The position numbers and the translations under genes are program-made. From Bog-257 sp963846715 (GTDB lineage: Bacteria > Acidobacteriota > Terriglobia > Terriglobales > Acidobacteriaceae): DNA of 64,000 nt. Below the pieces are notes generated by a model. That model saw nothing but the letters and a program-made list of their open reading frames with translations, made no database searches and had not been told where the DNA came from. How positions within the stretch are numbered: the stretch's first letter is position 1; each line of letters begins with the position of its first letter. The stretch lies in contig CAWJXA010000008.1 in the NCBI GenBank assembly GCA_963846715.1, positions 813,806 to 877,805 on the forward strand, given 5' to 3'. Positions 18,240 to 28,264 of the stretch are shown piece after piece.

Positions 18240-19151
18240 ATGACAGAACAACCCCGCTCTCGTGTGTTCCTTTGGGTCCTGCTGGGTGGCGGAGCGTTCT
18301 TTCTATTTCTGGTGGCCATCTTTGCGCTGGTGTACTTCACCGTGCGTTCGCAGGAGAAGGCAACCTTCAGTGGCTTCGGCGACAAAATCGCCGTGGTTGA
18401 CCTGGAAGGGGTCATCCTTAGTCCCAAAGACACCGTTGAACAACTTAAGAAGTTCGCCGACGACAGCTCCGTAAAAGCCATCGTGCTGCACGTGAACTCT
18501 CCCGGCGGAGGAGCTGCAGCTTCGGAAGAAATTTATCGCGAGGTGTTGCGTATTCGCGATGAAAAGAAGAAACCCATTGTGGCTTCGATCGAAACGGTAG
18601 GCGCCAGCGGTGCATACTACGTTTCCTCGGCAACCAATAAGATTTTTGCCGACCAGGCCAGCATTGTCGGATCCATCGGCGTCATTGCTGAGTGGTACAA
18701 CTATGAAGAGCTCATCAAGTGGGCCAAACTTAAGGCCATAACCCTTAAAGCCGGTGAATTCAAGGACACGGGATCGCCCACTCGTGACATGACCCCGGTC
18801 GAGCGCGCTTATATGCAAGGCCTGATCGACAATATGCACACCCAGTTCATCCATAGCGTAGCCACTGGACGGCATATGAAGGACGACGAGATTCGGGCGC
18901 TCGCCAACGGAAAAGTGTGGACGGGCGAGCAGGCTGTCCCGCTTAAGCTGGTCGATCAGATTGGCGATTTTGGCTCGGCAATTGCCGACACAGCAAAATC
19001 AGTCGGCATCCGGGGCGAGCCTACTTTGGTGCGCCCTGAGAAGGACCGCAAGAGTGTGCTCGACCTGCTGTTCGGCGATGTCTCGGAATACCTGCCCAGC
19101 CGGGCAAAACTGATGGAAACCAACGTGGGCTTCTATTTCCTTTGGAAGTAA
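18240..19151 (+). CDS. sppA: Signal peptide peptidase SppA, short form
   Basis: 303 residues. An N-terminal membrane anchor (GGGAFFLFLVAIFALVYFTV) precedes a single ClpP-fold S49 domain. The catalytic Ser is in VGASGAYYVSS and the general-base Lys in KAGEFKDTGSPTRDMT. VNSPGGGAAASEEIY forms the oxyanion region. The length fits the Bacillus-type short SppA that oligomerises to build its active sites. It degrades leftover signal peptides in the membrane. The gene is intact and is followed by the HU/IHF gene. Confidence 0.93.
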   Translation: MTEQPRSRVFLWVLLGGGAFFLFLVAIFALVYFTVRSQEKATFSGFGDKIAVVDLEGVILSPKDTVEQLKKFADDSSVKAIVLHVNSPGGGAAASEEIYREVLRIRDEKKKPIVASIETVGASGAYYVSSATNKIFADQASIVGSIGVIAEWYNYEELIKWAKLKAITLKAGEFKDTGSPTRDMTPVERAYMQGLIDNMHTQFIHSVATGRHMKDDEIRALANGKVWTGEQAVPLKLVDQIGDFGSAIADTAKSVGIRGEPTLVRPEKDRKSVLDLLFGDVSEYLPSRAKLMETNVGFYFLWK

Positions 19152-19278
19152 AGCTTCGTCGTTTTCTTGCGGACGTGGAAGTCCCACGAAAACTTAGTCT
19201 TGCCAAGCTCCTATTAAATTTGAGAGTATCCGGTGTGTTGTTGGGCAAGCGATTGTTTGGCGATAAGGGGCGTGCGTG

Positions 19279-19614
19279 ATGACCAAGGCAGACTTGATCG
19301 ATGAGGTTTCCCGGCTGGCGGAACTCACCCGTAAGGGCAGCGAAGTCATTGTGGAGACAATCTTCGAGAGTATTGTGCGCTCGTTGCGAGCTGGCGATAA
19401 GATCGAGATCCGCGGATTCGGCAGCTTTCGCACTCGCCAGCGTAAGTCGCGCGTGGGTCGCAATCCGAAAACCGGAGATCGCGTAGAGGTGCCTGCCAAA
19501 AAAATTCCGTTCTTCAAGCCCAGCAAAGAGCTGAAGGACATGGTCAACAATTACGTGGAACCGCTCCCGCAGACGCAGCCCGCCACGGAAGGCACCCCCG
19601 AACCGCAAGCATAG
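19279..19614 (+). CDS. HU/IHF-family DNA-binding protein
   Basis: 111 residues from the ATG at 19279 (GTG three bases earlier possible), with aagggg upstream. The fold is complete: helices MTKADLIDEVSRLAELTRKG, the GDKIEIRGFGSFRTRQRKSR sheet and the DNA-inserting arm GRNPKTGDRVEVPAKKIPFF with its proline. The extra 18-residue Pro/Gln/Glu tail is characteristic of acidobacterial IHF-beta-like members. It bends and compacts DNA as a dimer. HU and IHF cannot be separated from this sequence alone. Confidence 0.92.
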   Translation: MTKADLIDEVSRLAELTRKGSEVIVETIFESIVRSLRAGDKIEIRGFGSFRTRQRKSRVGRNPKTGDRVEVPAKKIPFFKPSKELKDMVNNYVEPLPQTQPATEGTPEPQA

Positions 19615-20047
19615 GCTGCGCGGGTCTTGCCTCTGCAGGGACTTCTTGCGCCCAGACTTGACAATCCTCAAGAATCGCGACGCTGATCGAGCTCGGCGAG
19701 TGTGTCGGCTTGCTCAGCATGCCGTTCCCAATCCTCTGCGATTTGACGAAGCATTCCGCTCGTCCTTGGCCATTGTGTGGTCGCCTGAGCCCAGTCTCTG
19801 TACTGTGCGGCGAAACCTCTCTCCTTTCGGCCACCCTCATACATGGCTTTCGTGAATACGCCGCGCATATTGAATCTTGCAATATGGATGCCCTTTTCGA
19901 TTTCGTCTGACGCGTACTCCTCGAGCACATCCCTTACCGGTCTGGCAGGCCAAGCGTTGTCCTCCGCATCATTTGGAGCGTAAGCCAGCATTTGACCGAT
20001 ATGTTGGTCGGCAATTACTTCTCGGCCCACCTTCTTTGCCAAATCCC

Positions 20048-21077
20048 TAAAGCATTTTCAATGTAAGTGTATAGTGGATTGCGGCGAGACTCTGCGGCAA
20101 ACCGGCAATGGCGAAATCGTATGGGGACGATCTGCGGCGCAAGTTGCTGCAGGCCCATGACCGTGGGGAAGGGACACTGCAGCAACTGGCCGAGCGCTTC
20201 TCGGTGAGTGCGCCTTGGGCATGGAAGATCTCCGCCCAGCGTAAGCGCAGCGGACAGATGGAGCGGGTCGAGCAGCGCCGCGGCACGGTCCGCAAAGTCA
20301 CCGCCGCAGTGGAGCAGCAGTTGCGCGGGTGGGTGCAGGCCCAGCCCGATCTGACCCTGGCGGAGTTACAGCAGAAGCTGGAGAAGGCTCAGCATCTGCG
20401 GGTGAGCATCGGACGGCTGTGGCAGGTGCTGCGGCAGATGGGTCTGCGGCTGAAAAAAAGTCACTCCACGCCAGCGAACGCGACACGGAAGCGAACCAGC
20501 AGCGGCGCCAAGCCTTCCAGCAGACGATCCGCACGATCGCGCCGGAGCGGCTGATTTTTCTGGATGAGAGCGGAGTGACCAGGCAAATGACGCGCGCCTA
20601 TGCCCGCGCCTGCGGCGGGCAACGGGTGGCGGAAGGCGCTCCCCAGGGCCACTGGAAGGTCCTGACCATCCTCAGCGCCTTGAGTCTGCGCGGTCTGCTG
20701 GCGACCATGACCATCGAGGAAGCCACCGATGGGGACATCTTCCTCGCCTACGTGGAACAAGTTCTGTGCCCGGCGCTGCACCCCGGCGACGTGGTGGTCA
20801 TGGACAACCTCAGCGCCCACAAGGTGAGCGGCGTGCGGGAGTTGATCCAAGCCGCCGGAGCCGAACTGCTGTACCTGCCGCCGTATTCTCCCGACCTGAA
20901 TCCCATCGAGCAGGCCTGGGCGAAACTGAAACAGTTCTTACGTTCGCTGAAAGCCAGAACCGCCGAGGCGCTGGAACAGGCGGTCACCCAGGCTCTCCCT
21001 TGCATCACCCCGGACAACGCTCGAGCCTGGTTCCGCCATTGCGGAGTTAACTATATACCTTGAGTGAAAATGGTATA
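20048..21077 (+). mobile_element. IS630-family insertion sequence, complete
   Basis: About 1 kb, bounded by TA dinucleotides at 20048-20049 and 21076-21077, the target duplication expected of IS630/Tc1 elements. Imperfect inverted repeats of about 25 bp share CATTTTCA and TATAGT. It lies inside the large minus-strand gene, and its precise removal restores that gene's frame, so the insertion is recent relative to gene decay at this spot. The two transposase frames are in the plus orientation. Confidence 0.88.
20108..21063 (+). CDS. IS630 transposase, two frames joined by a likely -1 frameshift
   Basis: ORF A (20108-20554) encodes the helix-turn-helix N-terminus (LLQAHDRGEGTLQQLAERF) and ORF B (productive from about 20455 to 21063) the DDE catalytic domain: Asp in LIFLDESGV, Asp in VVMDNLSAHK, Glu in YSPDLNPIEQAW. 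The frames meet at a run of seven A followed by G (about 20453-20460), a classic slippery site; slipping back one base fuses LRLKK to KSLHASERD. Expected product is about 317 residues. This is the common expression mode of the family, so it is not counted as damage. Confidence 0.88.
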
Positions 21078-24000
21078 GCCTCTGCAATCCAATTTTTCAG
21101 CACGGTTACGTCTTGGCCAGCTTCTGTGAACCCGGGTAACGAATGCATTGACTGGAGCATCCGGTAACCGAATCGCGCCTTAACACGCTGCTCTTCGGAG
21201 ACCTCCCCCCGTTCTTTCCCGGAGGCGGGAGAATACACGTCGCACACCACTTCAATGAAGAATTTAGGAGAGCTCCTAAGAAGCTGACTCAACGCGACAG
21301 GTTCACCCTGATGCTCAAGAAGTGGGAGATACTGATATTCGATGGACGCGAGTTCTTCAATTCTTATGTCCTCACGTCCTTGTAGGGCTTCCAACAAATG
21401 CATTACGGAATAGAGAGTGTTCTGCACAACACGTTTCGATGTGTTCAATTCTCCAACGAACCCTCGCAAGACTCTGACCGAAACCTCCGTGGGGATTCGC
21501 TTTTCCTGATACGCGATCAGGTCAACGCTGGCGCTGAATCTTCCCACTGAGTTGTATTTCTCAATCGCGAAGAGCAAGTCGGCGTCCGAAGATTGATTTA
21601 GGGCATACTTTCTCTTCCAGTACTCCTCGTCTATCGCGGACCCTAACGCCTCCACGAAACACCAAGTTTCCTTCGTATCCGGCCATCTCAAGAACAGGTT
21701 TGCGGCGCGCTGAGCGTCTAAATTGGTTGCAAGCCCGGCGAGCCAACGATCCCATGGAGCCCCGAAACGCACATGTGCGGCTCCCGAAGCTGCAACGAAG
21801 AAATCCTGATCAACTTGGGATTTTGCCGTGAGCTCTTGTTCAAACATTCCCTCCAGCGTCTGTTGTGACGGAGCGACCTCCGCAAGTGCGTACCCAACGA
21901 GGTGAGGCTCCTTAGCCGCTTTTGCTAGAGCAACTATTGCCGGAACGCCCTGGTCGGCGAGAATGCCGCGTACGACGTCCCTTCGGGATCTGTTTGCCTC
22001 TTCAACCCAGTCACCGGCAGTTCGCTTCTCCATCTTCGGGACAAGGTCGTTGAATTGCCAAAGATTGCGATGTACCGGATCATCCGGTGCTATCTCCTGA
22101 CATAGAGTTTCGAGTGGGAGGAGATATTCATCAGATAGTGCCCATTCGGCGCTTTGAAATCCTCTGTGACGCTGCGTAAATAGGCGCAATTTTGTCAAGA
22201 AGTTCGTACTTATCTTCGGCGCTAGCAGAGCCAGCCGCTGATCTTATTGACCGGATCGCCCGCTCACGAGGTTGTGGTTCCAACTCTGCAAAGTGCTCGA
22301 TCAGATGCGGCAAGGCGTCTCGGGTCGTTGCCGGCGAGCTCAAGGGCGAGTTCAATGTACGCCCTATAAGCAGTCACCACCTCTCCCTGAGTGGTTGGGG
22401 TTTTCGCCGCGTCACCGAAATCTCGCAGCTTCGGCTTCGCGCTGCCATGTGTGACATCGTGCGGCATTGGGAGGAGCGTCAGTGCAAGCTTGAAGCCGAC
22501 TTCCGGTCGTGCGGCGCAGATGCGGCGGGCAACAGAAATCCTCTCCTTTATTGGGGCATAGGTCTGAGGTTGCCAAGCCAGAAAGATTGTGCGAAGACTA
22601 TTGAATGGACGATTCTGCGTAGCGCCCCCTGGATCGAACTGAGCAAGGGTCATAAGCAGCGACGCCGCTCTAAATAGGTACTCCGGATTCCACGCGAGCG
22701 TCTCCAAGGCCCAAAGTATGTAAGTGTGCGGGCTTGTCCGGCTAAAGAGAGGCGCGCCTTTTTTGCCTCGAAAGATCACGGGCGCCCATTTTTCACTATC
22801 GCCCCCGAGCACCCGCTCGAGGGCGGATGCCAAAGGGAACGGTGCTGCCTCTATCAGTGTCGGGAATTCCGATTTCAGGCTCGCGAGAATCTTTATGTCT
22901 GCGGCCAAGTCGCGTAGCCCACCCACCACACCGTCCACGAACCGCTCGGCCGTCCCGCGGACTGTTCTGAATCTGGCCGCCTCGTGGAGTCCTGAGATGA
23001 GAAGTAGTGTCCTGCTCAGCCCGCGTCTAAGCCACTCCGAATGGCGAAAATCGGCACCCCTCGTCGGTATGATTGGCTGCTCTTCATCCGGCACCTCAAG
23101 CGTCTGGTCGATTTCGGAATACACGGTGGTAAAAGCATCTTGCAGCCGCTGTTGATGCGCGTTCCCGATCATAGAACCGATCAATGTAAACGCGTCCTTG
23201 GGCGATCTGACCGTCCAGATCGAGCCAGCCAAATCGAGCGGCGCATCTGGTAGTGACGCAAACTTGCGGGCATCGGCGTCTACTTCGTCATACGATTTGT
23301 TGCAGAGTGCTGCAACTACGGCTCGGTCACTCTCGTTCGAATCATCCCAGCCCCCAGAAAGGACAAGAGGAACTAGTTCGGCGCTGCCGCTCCATTCGGG
23401 CCGAGCAACGGCGCCGCGAGCGTTCAGTCTGGAAAAGACGACCACGCTTCGGCAGCAAATGCCCGCTAGACGGAACGCCTCGTGTTCCTCAACGCCCATT
23501 GACCGCAGGCCCGCGGCGAAATCTAGGGTGCTCATTTGGTCGAGCGACTCCGCGTCGGATGCCAGATCGCCGGCGCCAAGAACAAGGATGACCTGATTCG
23601 TCCGTGATAGTGCCGCTCCGAGGCGATGCGTTTCCGGGAAGAGGATTAGGTTAAACCCGCCCGTCGGTGGTACCTGTCGCGCGCCCTCGGTGGACTCGAT
23701 AAACAGAGTCTTTGAAAGAAGAAAGCGAGAGAGCTCGTCTTCAGCTTTCCTTATCGCGGCAGCGACAAAGAGTGCTGCCTCCGTGGCAGAGTCTGCCTGC
23801 CACTTGTTGAGGCCTCGGAGGCCGGCGCTCAGTCCCTCACATAGGCGCTTGGCTCTATCTTCCCGACCCTTCAGCAACAGATCCTCCAGGAGCGGAGGAA
23901 TCGTGTTCAGGCTGTGTTCATCCCAGAAATCCTGAACGGTCTGAAAGCCCGTTGGGGGTAGGATTCCGAGCTTTTTTGCAAGAGGAATCGATACCGCTGG

Positions 24001-24452
24001 CTGGTCCGCGAGCCAGTTCTCCAGCGTATTCGCATCATAAGATTTGCACCTTCCGCCAACCGTCACCGGAGTGCTCCTGTATCCAGTCCTCAAGACCAGT
24101 GTCCCGAGATGCGCGAAGTCACGAAAATGAAGGTGTGCCTACCTCTTTCCTCAAGAGTCAGTTCCCCGGTTCGCGTAGCATTATCACGGTTGGCCTTAGC
24201 CTTGTAGTCCGCCCCAGCGCCAAATTCCCAGACCGTGCGTCCTTCCGGAACGAAAGTGACGCCCTCTCTTAGCTCAGTCACTCCATCCCACCCGTGCGTT
24301 CGCGAAGCGTTTCCCCCTGGAAACCTGCAGTATTCCAGATCGGGGCAGGAGGCCCGCACCAGCGACCTGATTAACTCGGCTGTCTCCGTTTCGGCATCGA
24401 TAGGCGTTGTTTCCGCCCACCGCTTCAAATGATGCGCCGTCACGATTCGCAT

Positions 24453-24761
24453 TCAGGCTCCCGTTTCGCGTCACCGAATTCAGCGTAATCATACTCCGCA
24501 CGACAGATCGGCCCTGACAAACGCGCTTACGTAGACGAATCGTGCAGTGTCCCCTGCCCGTGTTTCACAAATGGGAAGTTCTGGAGACACAGCGCTGAAT
24601 CTCCTAAGTCAAGCGCTCGCGAAGAGTCGAATTCACAATCAACGCACGAATCGCGACTGTGCCCGAGTCTCGACCTACAAGTACCCCTGCTACAACACCT
24701 CCCTTGCCGGCACTGTGCGAGAATCAATGCGCACCATCCGTAACGCAAATCAGGAGGACGC
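24453..24761. other. Intergenic between the decayed gene and ridA
   Basis: No supportable gene. The last 12 bases carry the ribosome-binding site of ridA. I could not identify a clear promoter or hairpin. Confidence 0.4.
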
Positions 24762-25139
24762 ATGCGCGAAGCGATCGCAACCGCCAACGGACCGAAGGCC
24801 ATTGGGCCTTATTCACAGGCCATCAAGGCAAACGGGTTCGTCTTTCTGTCTGGCCAGATTCCACTCGACCCGTCGACACAGCAACTCATCGCGGGGGACG
24901 TAGCCGCGCAAACCGAGCGCGTGCTGCAGAACCTTGCAGCCATCCTCCAGGGCGCGGGTAGTTCGCTGCAGCAGGTTGTGAAGACTACCGTGTTTCTCAA
25001 GAACATGTCGGAATTTGCCGCCATGAACGAAGTCTATGGCCGTTACTTCACAGAAGCTCCGCCGGCGCGCTCGACGGTCGAGGTGGCGCGCCTGCCCAAA
25101 GACGTGCTGGTGGAGATCGACGTCATCGCACTCTCTTAG
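24762..25139 (+). CDS. ridA: RidA family reactive intermediate/imine deaminase
   Basis: 125 residues, the family's normal length. RidA hydrolyses reactive enamine/imine intermediates released by PLP-dependent dehydratases. Hallmarks: AIGPYSQAIKANGFVFLSGQI, LAAILQGAGSSLQQVVKTTVFL and the active-site Arg in PPARSTVEVARLPKDVLVEIDVIA. A textbook aggagg sits 7 bases before the ATG. The gene is intact and followed 15 bases later by the PAP2 gene, probably in one transcript. Confidence 0.95.
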   Translation: MREAIATANGPKAIGPYSQAIKANGFVFLSGQIPLDPSTQQLIAGDVAAQTERVLQNLAAILQGAGSSLQQVVKTTVFLKNMSEFAAMNEVYGRYFTEAPPARSTVEVARLPKDVLVEIDVIALS

Positions 25140-25154
25140 TGAGAAGTCACCGTA

Positions 25155-26009
25155 TTGAACCTCACAGATCGCATTTACGTTGCGGTGCACGTCGCGCTGA
25201 CGGTGCTGGTCTGCGCGCGCTACCAGCACGTGCAGCATTGGTCGTGGTACGTGGTCTGGAATGTCTGTGCGATCGCTGTGATCCTGCTGCTCGCTCGCAA
25301 AAGGCGCGACGGAGGCGGTTGGGAGTTTGCCCACAACTGGCTCCCGGCTGTGTTCTTCATCACCGTCTTTGAAGAAGTATCGTTTCTCTCGCTCTCCCTT
25401 CGAAGCGGCTGGAATGATCGCTACCTCGCTTTCGCCGAGGCACTTTTGTTCAACGGACATCCAGTGGTTTGGATGCACAGTCACGCTGCACCCTGGCTGA
25501 TACCGTTTATGGAGTTCGGCTACGTCGCGTTCTATCCGCTATACCCGTTTGTGGGAGGTCTGTTATGGGCGTGGCGTGACCGGCCCCCATTTGCGACCGC
25601 GTTTCGCAGGCTGACCGACGCGCTTAGCGTGGGATATCTGGTTTGTTACGTGACGTATGTGCTGTTCCCCACGCGCAGTCCGGCTAACAGCCTGGGAGTG
25701 CAACAGTTCGGCGCGCCGCAAGGAGGCCTCCTTCAGGGTCTGGTGCGGCTCATCCAAAATCACGCCGGTGTGCACGGCAATGCCTTTCCCAGCGCACACA
25801 TCATGCTGGCATTTGTTGTCCTGATGTTTGCCTACCGCTTCCTGCCACGCCTCGCGCCGTGGTTGCTATTTCCGGTCTTGTTTATGTGCGTGGGAGCAGT
25901 TTACGACGGATATCACTACGCCATCGATGTAATTGCCGGCGCGCTATTGGGCATTGCGGTGGGGCTGTTGTTCGCGCATCGCGGAAGACGTGTTGCCACG
26001 GCGCCGTGA
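25155..26009 (+). CDS. PAP2-superfamily membrane phosphatase/inositolphosphotransferase-like protein
   Basis: 284 residues, six or so transmembrane helices. The C-terminal half holds the PAP2 motifs C2 and C3: HGNAFPSAHIMLAF and YHYAIDVIAGALLG, with the catalytic histidines. The C1 motif (KxxxxxxRP) is not obvious; PTRSPANS may take its place, as in the inositolphosphotransferase subgroup. It may act on lipid phosphates or head groups at the membrane. The TTG start is the only one compatible with the first helix. It is convergent with the group II intron. Confidence 0.8.
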   Translation: MNLTDRIYVAVHVALTVLVCARYQHVQHWSWYVVWNVCAIAVILLLARKRRDGGGWEFAHNWLPAVFFITVFEEVSFLSLSLRSGWNDRYLAFAEALLFNGHPVVWMHSHAAPWLIPFMEFGYVAFYPLYPFVGGLLWAWRDRPPFATAFRRLTDALSVGYLVCYVTYVLFPTRSPANSLGVQQFGAPQGGLLQGLVRLIQNHAGVHGNAFPSAHIMLAFVVLMFAYRFLPRLAPWLLFPVLFMCVGAVYDGYHYAIDVIAGALLGIAVGLLFAHRGRRVATAP

Positions 26010-26065
26010 TCGTGCCTCGCGGCAGAGAAGATCCGCCACGCCAGAGGGACTCCTGAGGGATCGGC

Positions 26066-27889
26066 ATAGGGGGGACGGTCACCCGTCCGCCCCTGCCACA
26101 CCACCGTACATGCGGGTCCGCATACGGCGGTTCGGTTGGTTGAGTTACAGTTCCGACAAGCGTGGTAAGCCGAGCGAGTCGAAGTAGGCGACCGGAAAGG
26201 CGCCTTGCAAAGCGGGGCTGTTGGCCAACCGCCATGGGCCATGACGACTGAGAGCCGTTTGTGCCGCCAGTTTTAGGCCGACACCGCGTGCCATCAGCTT
26301 TCCGGTTCGGCGTACGCGCCACTGCTTCCAGATCACGGATCGCAGCCTGCGCCGCATCCACTGCTCCAGCCCACGCAGCACCGAGGGGGTTTGGCAGAAT
26401 CCAAAGTAGCTCTTCCAGCCACGCAAGTAGCTGGCCAGCTCCTTCATCATCCGCGGCAGACTGATCCCTCGCGTCCGGCGCGTCAGTTCCCGGATTCGTT
26501 GCTTACAGCGGAGCAGGGCTTTCGGCGCGATGCGCCGTTTCGGCTTGGCTCCTGCCGTAAAACTAAAACCTAGAAACTTCCGCTCTTGCGGTCGCGCCAC
26601 CGCGCTCTTCGACTGGTTGACCCTGAGCTTCAGTCGTCGCCGCAGGAAACTGGTCACGTTCTGCATGACTCGTTTCCCCGCCCGCTCGCTGGCCACGTAG
26701 ATATTGCAATCATCCGCGTAGCGTACGAAGCAGTGCCGACGCCGCTCCAGCTCCCGGTCCAGTTCATCGAGCACCAGGTTCGACAGCAGCGGAGACAGTG
26801 GTCCTCCTTGCGGAGTACCCTCCTCCACCGGACTCACCAGCCCGTTCTCCATCACGCCCGACTCCAGGAAGGCTCGCATCAGCTTGAGCATCCTCTTGTC
26901 GCTTACCCGTTGCGCTATCGCCGCCATCAGTTTGTCGTGGTTCACTCGATCAAAGAACTTCTCCAGATCGAGGTCCACCACCCAGCGCTTACCCTCGGCG
27001 ATATACTGCTGCGCCTTGGTCACCGCCTGATGCGCGCTGCGCCCGGGCCGAAAGCCGTGACTGTGTTCGGAGAACGTCGGGTCCCACTTGCTTTGCAAAA
27101 CCTGCATCACCGCTTGCTGGATAAGACGATCCAGCACGGTTGGAATGCCCAGCTGGCGCACCCGCCGTCCGGCTTGGGGATTTCCACCCGCCTCACCGGT
27201 TGCGGCTTGTAGCTCCCACTCAGCAACTGTTCCCGAATCGCTGGCCAGTGCTGCTTCAGGTAGCCCGGCAACTCGCCGACCGTCATGCCGTCGATTCCCG
27301 GACTACCTTTGTTCGACTTCACTCGCTTTAACGCCCGCAACAGGTTCTCTCTGCCGCAGACCTCTTCCATCACTTGCTCGCTGCTAACAGGGCTTTCGCA
27401 GCGCGTTTCGCGTGGACGTTTCGGTTCTTCCCGCCGAGCGCTTGGAGCTTCACTACTCGTCTCGTCGGTGAAGGCCAGCACATCTGTAGCTGGTTCTTCT
27501 GCCGCTTGCCGCGTATCGAGTAACGCCGGCTACTCGCAGCTCCTTGAGTTTGGGTCTTCGTAGTAGTGACGACTACTATGCGCGCTGCTGACTTCTGCGA
27601 CGCGGTTAGAATGAATAGCTCCACGCTCAGTATGGATTCCGGGACACGTCACAGATCTCTCGAGGTAAGCTCAACCGCCTTCAGCGCACAACCGCCGGAT
27701 CTACCACCAGCAGCCTTGATGGACCTGGGCTTCGCGTTCTTTGGCTCGCTCGCCCGCTGCGTAGGCCTCGTTATCAGGTTCTTGTTCATCGGCTCGCGTT
27801 TTGCTCACGCTTCTTTCAGGTGCTACGAGGGTTGGCTTTGCTATACTTTTATAGGATGTGAAAGGATTATAAAGGGTTGATATGTGAAC
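26066..27889 (-). mobile_element. Group II intron, class-C-like, inserted beyond the rpmB terminator
   Basis: The minus strand between about 26,145 and 26,085 holds a domain V hairpin (GCCGTATGCGG ACCC GCATGTACGGTG), then a GC-rich domain VI hairpin (GGGGCGGACGGGTGACCGTC), ending in CCTAT at 26066. The reverse transcriptase lies upstream, and a structured leader (AACAAGAACCTGATAACGAG, GGCGGTTGAGCTTACC) precedes it. Size, a maturase without an apparent endonuclease domain, and the position after an intrinsic terminator all suggest class C. The 5' boundary is not resolved; a GTG-type 5' end was not found exactly at 27,889, so the true end could lie up to ~90 bases inside. Confidence 0.75.
26145..27481 (-). 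CDS. Group II intron reverse transcriptase/maturase, single-base frameshift
   Basis: The intron-encoded protein splices its host RNA and copies it into new sites. The first frame (27481-27107) gives NLLRALKRVKSNKGSPGIDG and VRRVEIPKPDGG; the second (27161-26145) continues RQLGIPTVLDRLIQQAVMQV. RT motifs include GFRPGRSAHQAV, WVVDLDLEKFFDRVNHD, GTPQGGPLSPLLSN and the catalytic RYADDCNIYV. A maturase domain ends the protein (ASYLRGWKSYFGFCQTPSVL). Restoring one G in the run GGCGGG near 27,165 joins the frames. No HNH endonuclease follows. Product would be about 430 residues. Confidence 0.88.
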
Positions 27890-27917
27890 CAAAAAACAAC
27901 CCTCCGCGACCGGAGGG
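27890..27917 (-). terminator. Intrinsic terminator of rpmB
   Basis: On the minus strand CCCTCCG-GTCG-CGGAGGG is followed by TTGTTTTTT. It lies about 30 bases after the rpmB stop codon, and the intron appears to begin directly beyond the T-tract. Confidence 0.8.
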
Positions 27918-27948
27918 GTGGCGAGTCCAAAAATCGAGAAGCGGACAG

Positions 27949-28137
27949 CTACGCTTTGGTGACCTTGCCGCTGCGCAGGCAACCAGCGCAAACCCGCATA
28001 CGCTTGTTGCCGGTTTTGGTCTTGGCGTGGACAGGACGCAGGTTGACGTTCCACCGCCTCCGCGTAACGTTGTGCGCGTGACTGACGTTGTTACCAAATT
28101 GCGGGCCTTTGCCGCAGATTTCACAAACTTGTGCCAT
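27949..28137 (-). CDS. rpmB: 50S ribosomal protein L28
   Basis: 62 residues. Zinc-ribbon cysteines are present as CEIC near the start and CAGC near the end. NNVSHAHNVTRRRWNVNLRP is the conserved core, and the protein ends RSGKVTKA. It is part of the large ribosomal subunit. The gene is intact and divergent from rsmI. It is followed by its own terminator. Confidence 0.96.
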   Translation of the reverse strand: MAQVCEICGKGPQFGNNVSHAHNVTRRRWNVNLRPVHAKTKTGNKRMRVCAGCLRSGKVTKA

Positions 28138-28264
28138 GAGTAACTCCAGAAAATTGCCGATCTGGCTAGGTAAACATCAATGATACCTGACCAGAGCGAT
28201 TTTCGGCAACTTGCAGTACACTCCGCCGACGCCTCACGGCTCTCCGAGTGCTACACTGCGCGCT

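Larger units (their letters stand above)
19668..24452 (-). pseudogene. Decayed large gene: putative PD-(D/E)XK-type nuclease fused to a long helical/NTPase-like sensor, split by IS630
   Basis: Reading down from 24452, fragments in shifted frames form one protein of roughly 1,250 residues: 24452-24117, 24117-24050, 24093-22264, about 22318-22170, 22198-21077, then, past the insertion, 20048-19668. The N-terminal ~120 residues have a restriction-nuclease-like order, Asp in HGWDGV, Glu in VWEFGAG and Lys in YKAKANRD. A region opening LKGREDRAKRL resembles the start of STAND NTPase modules, but I see no Walker A. The remainder is a long helical region. Removing the IS and one TA rejoins NWIAEA to RDLAKKVG in frame. 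The layout is typical of large defence-island proteins; that role is inferred. Confidence 0.55.
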
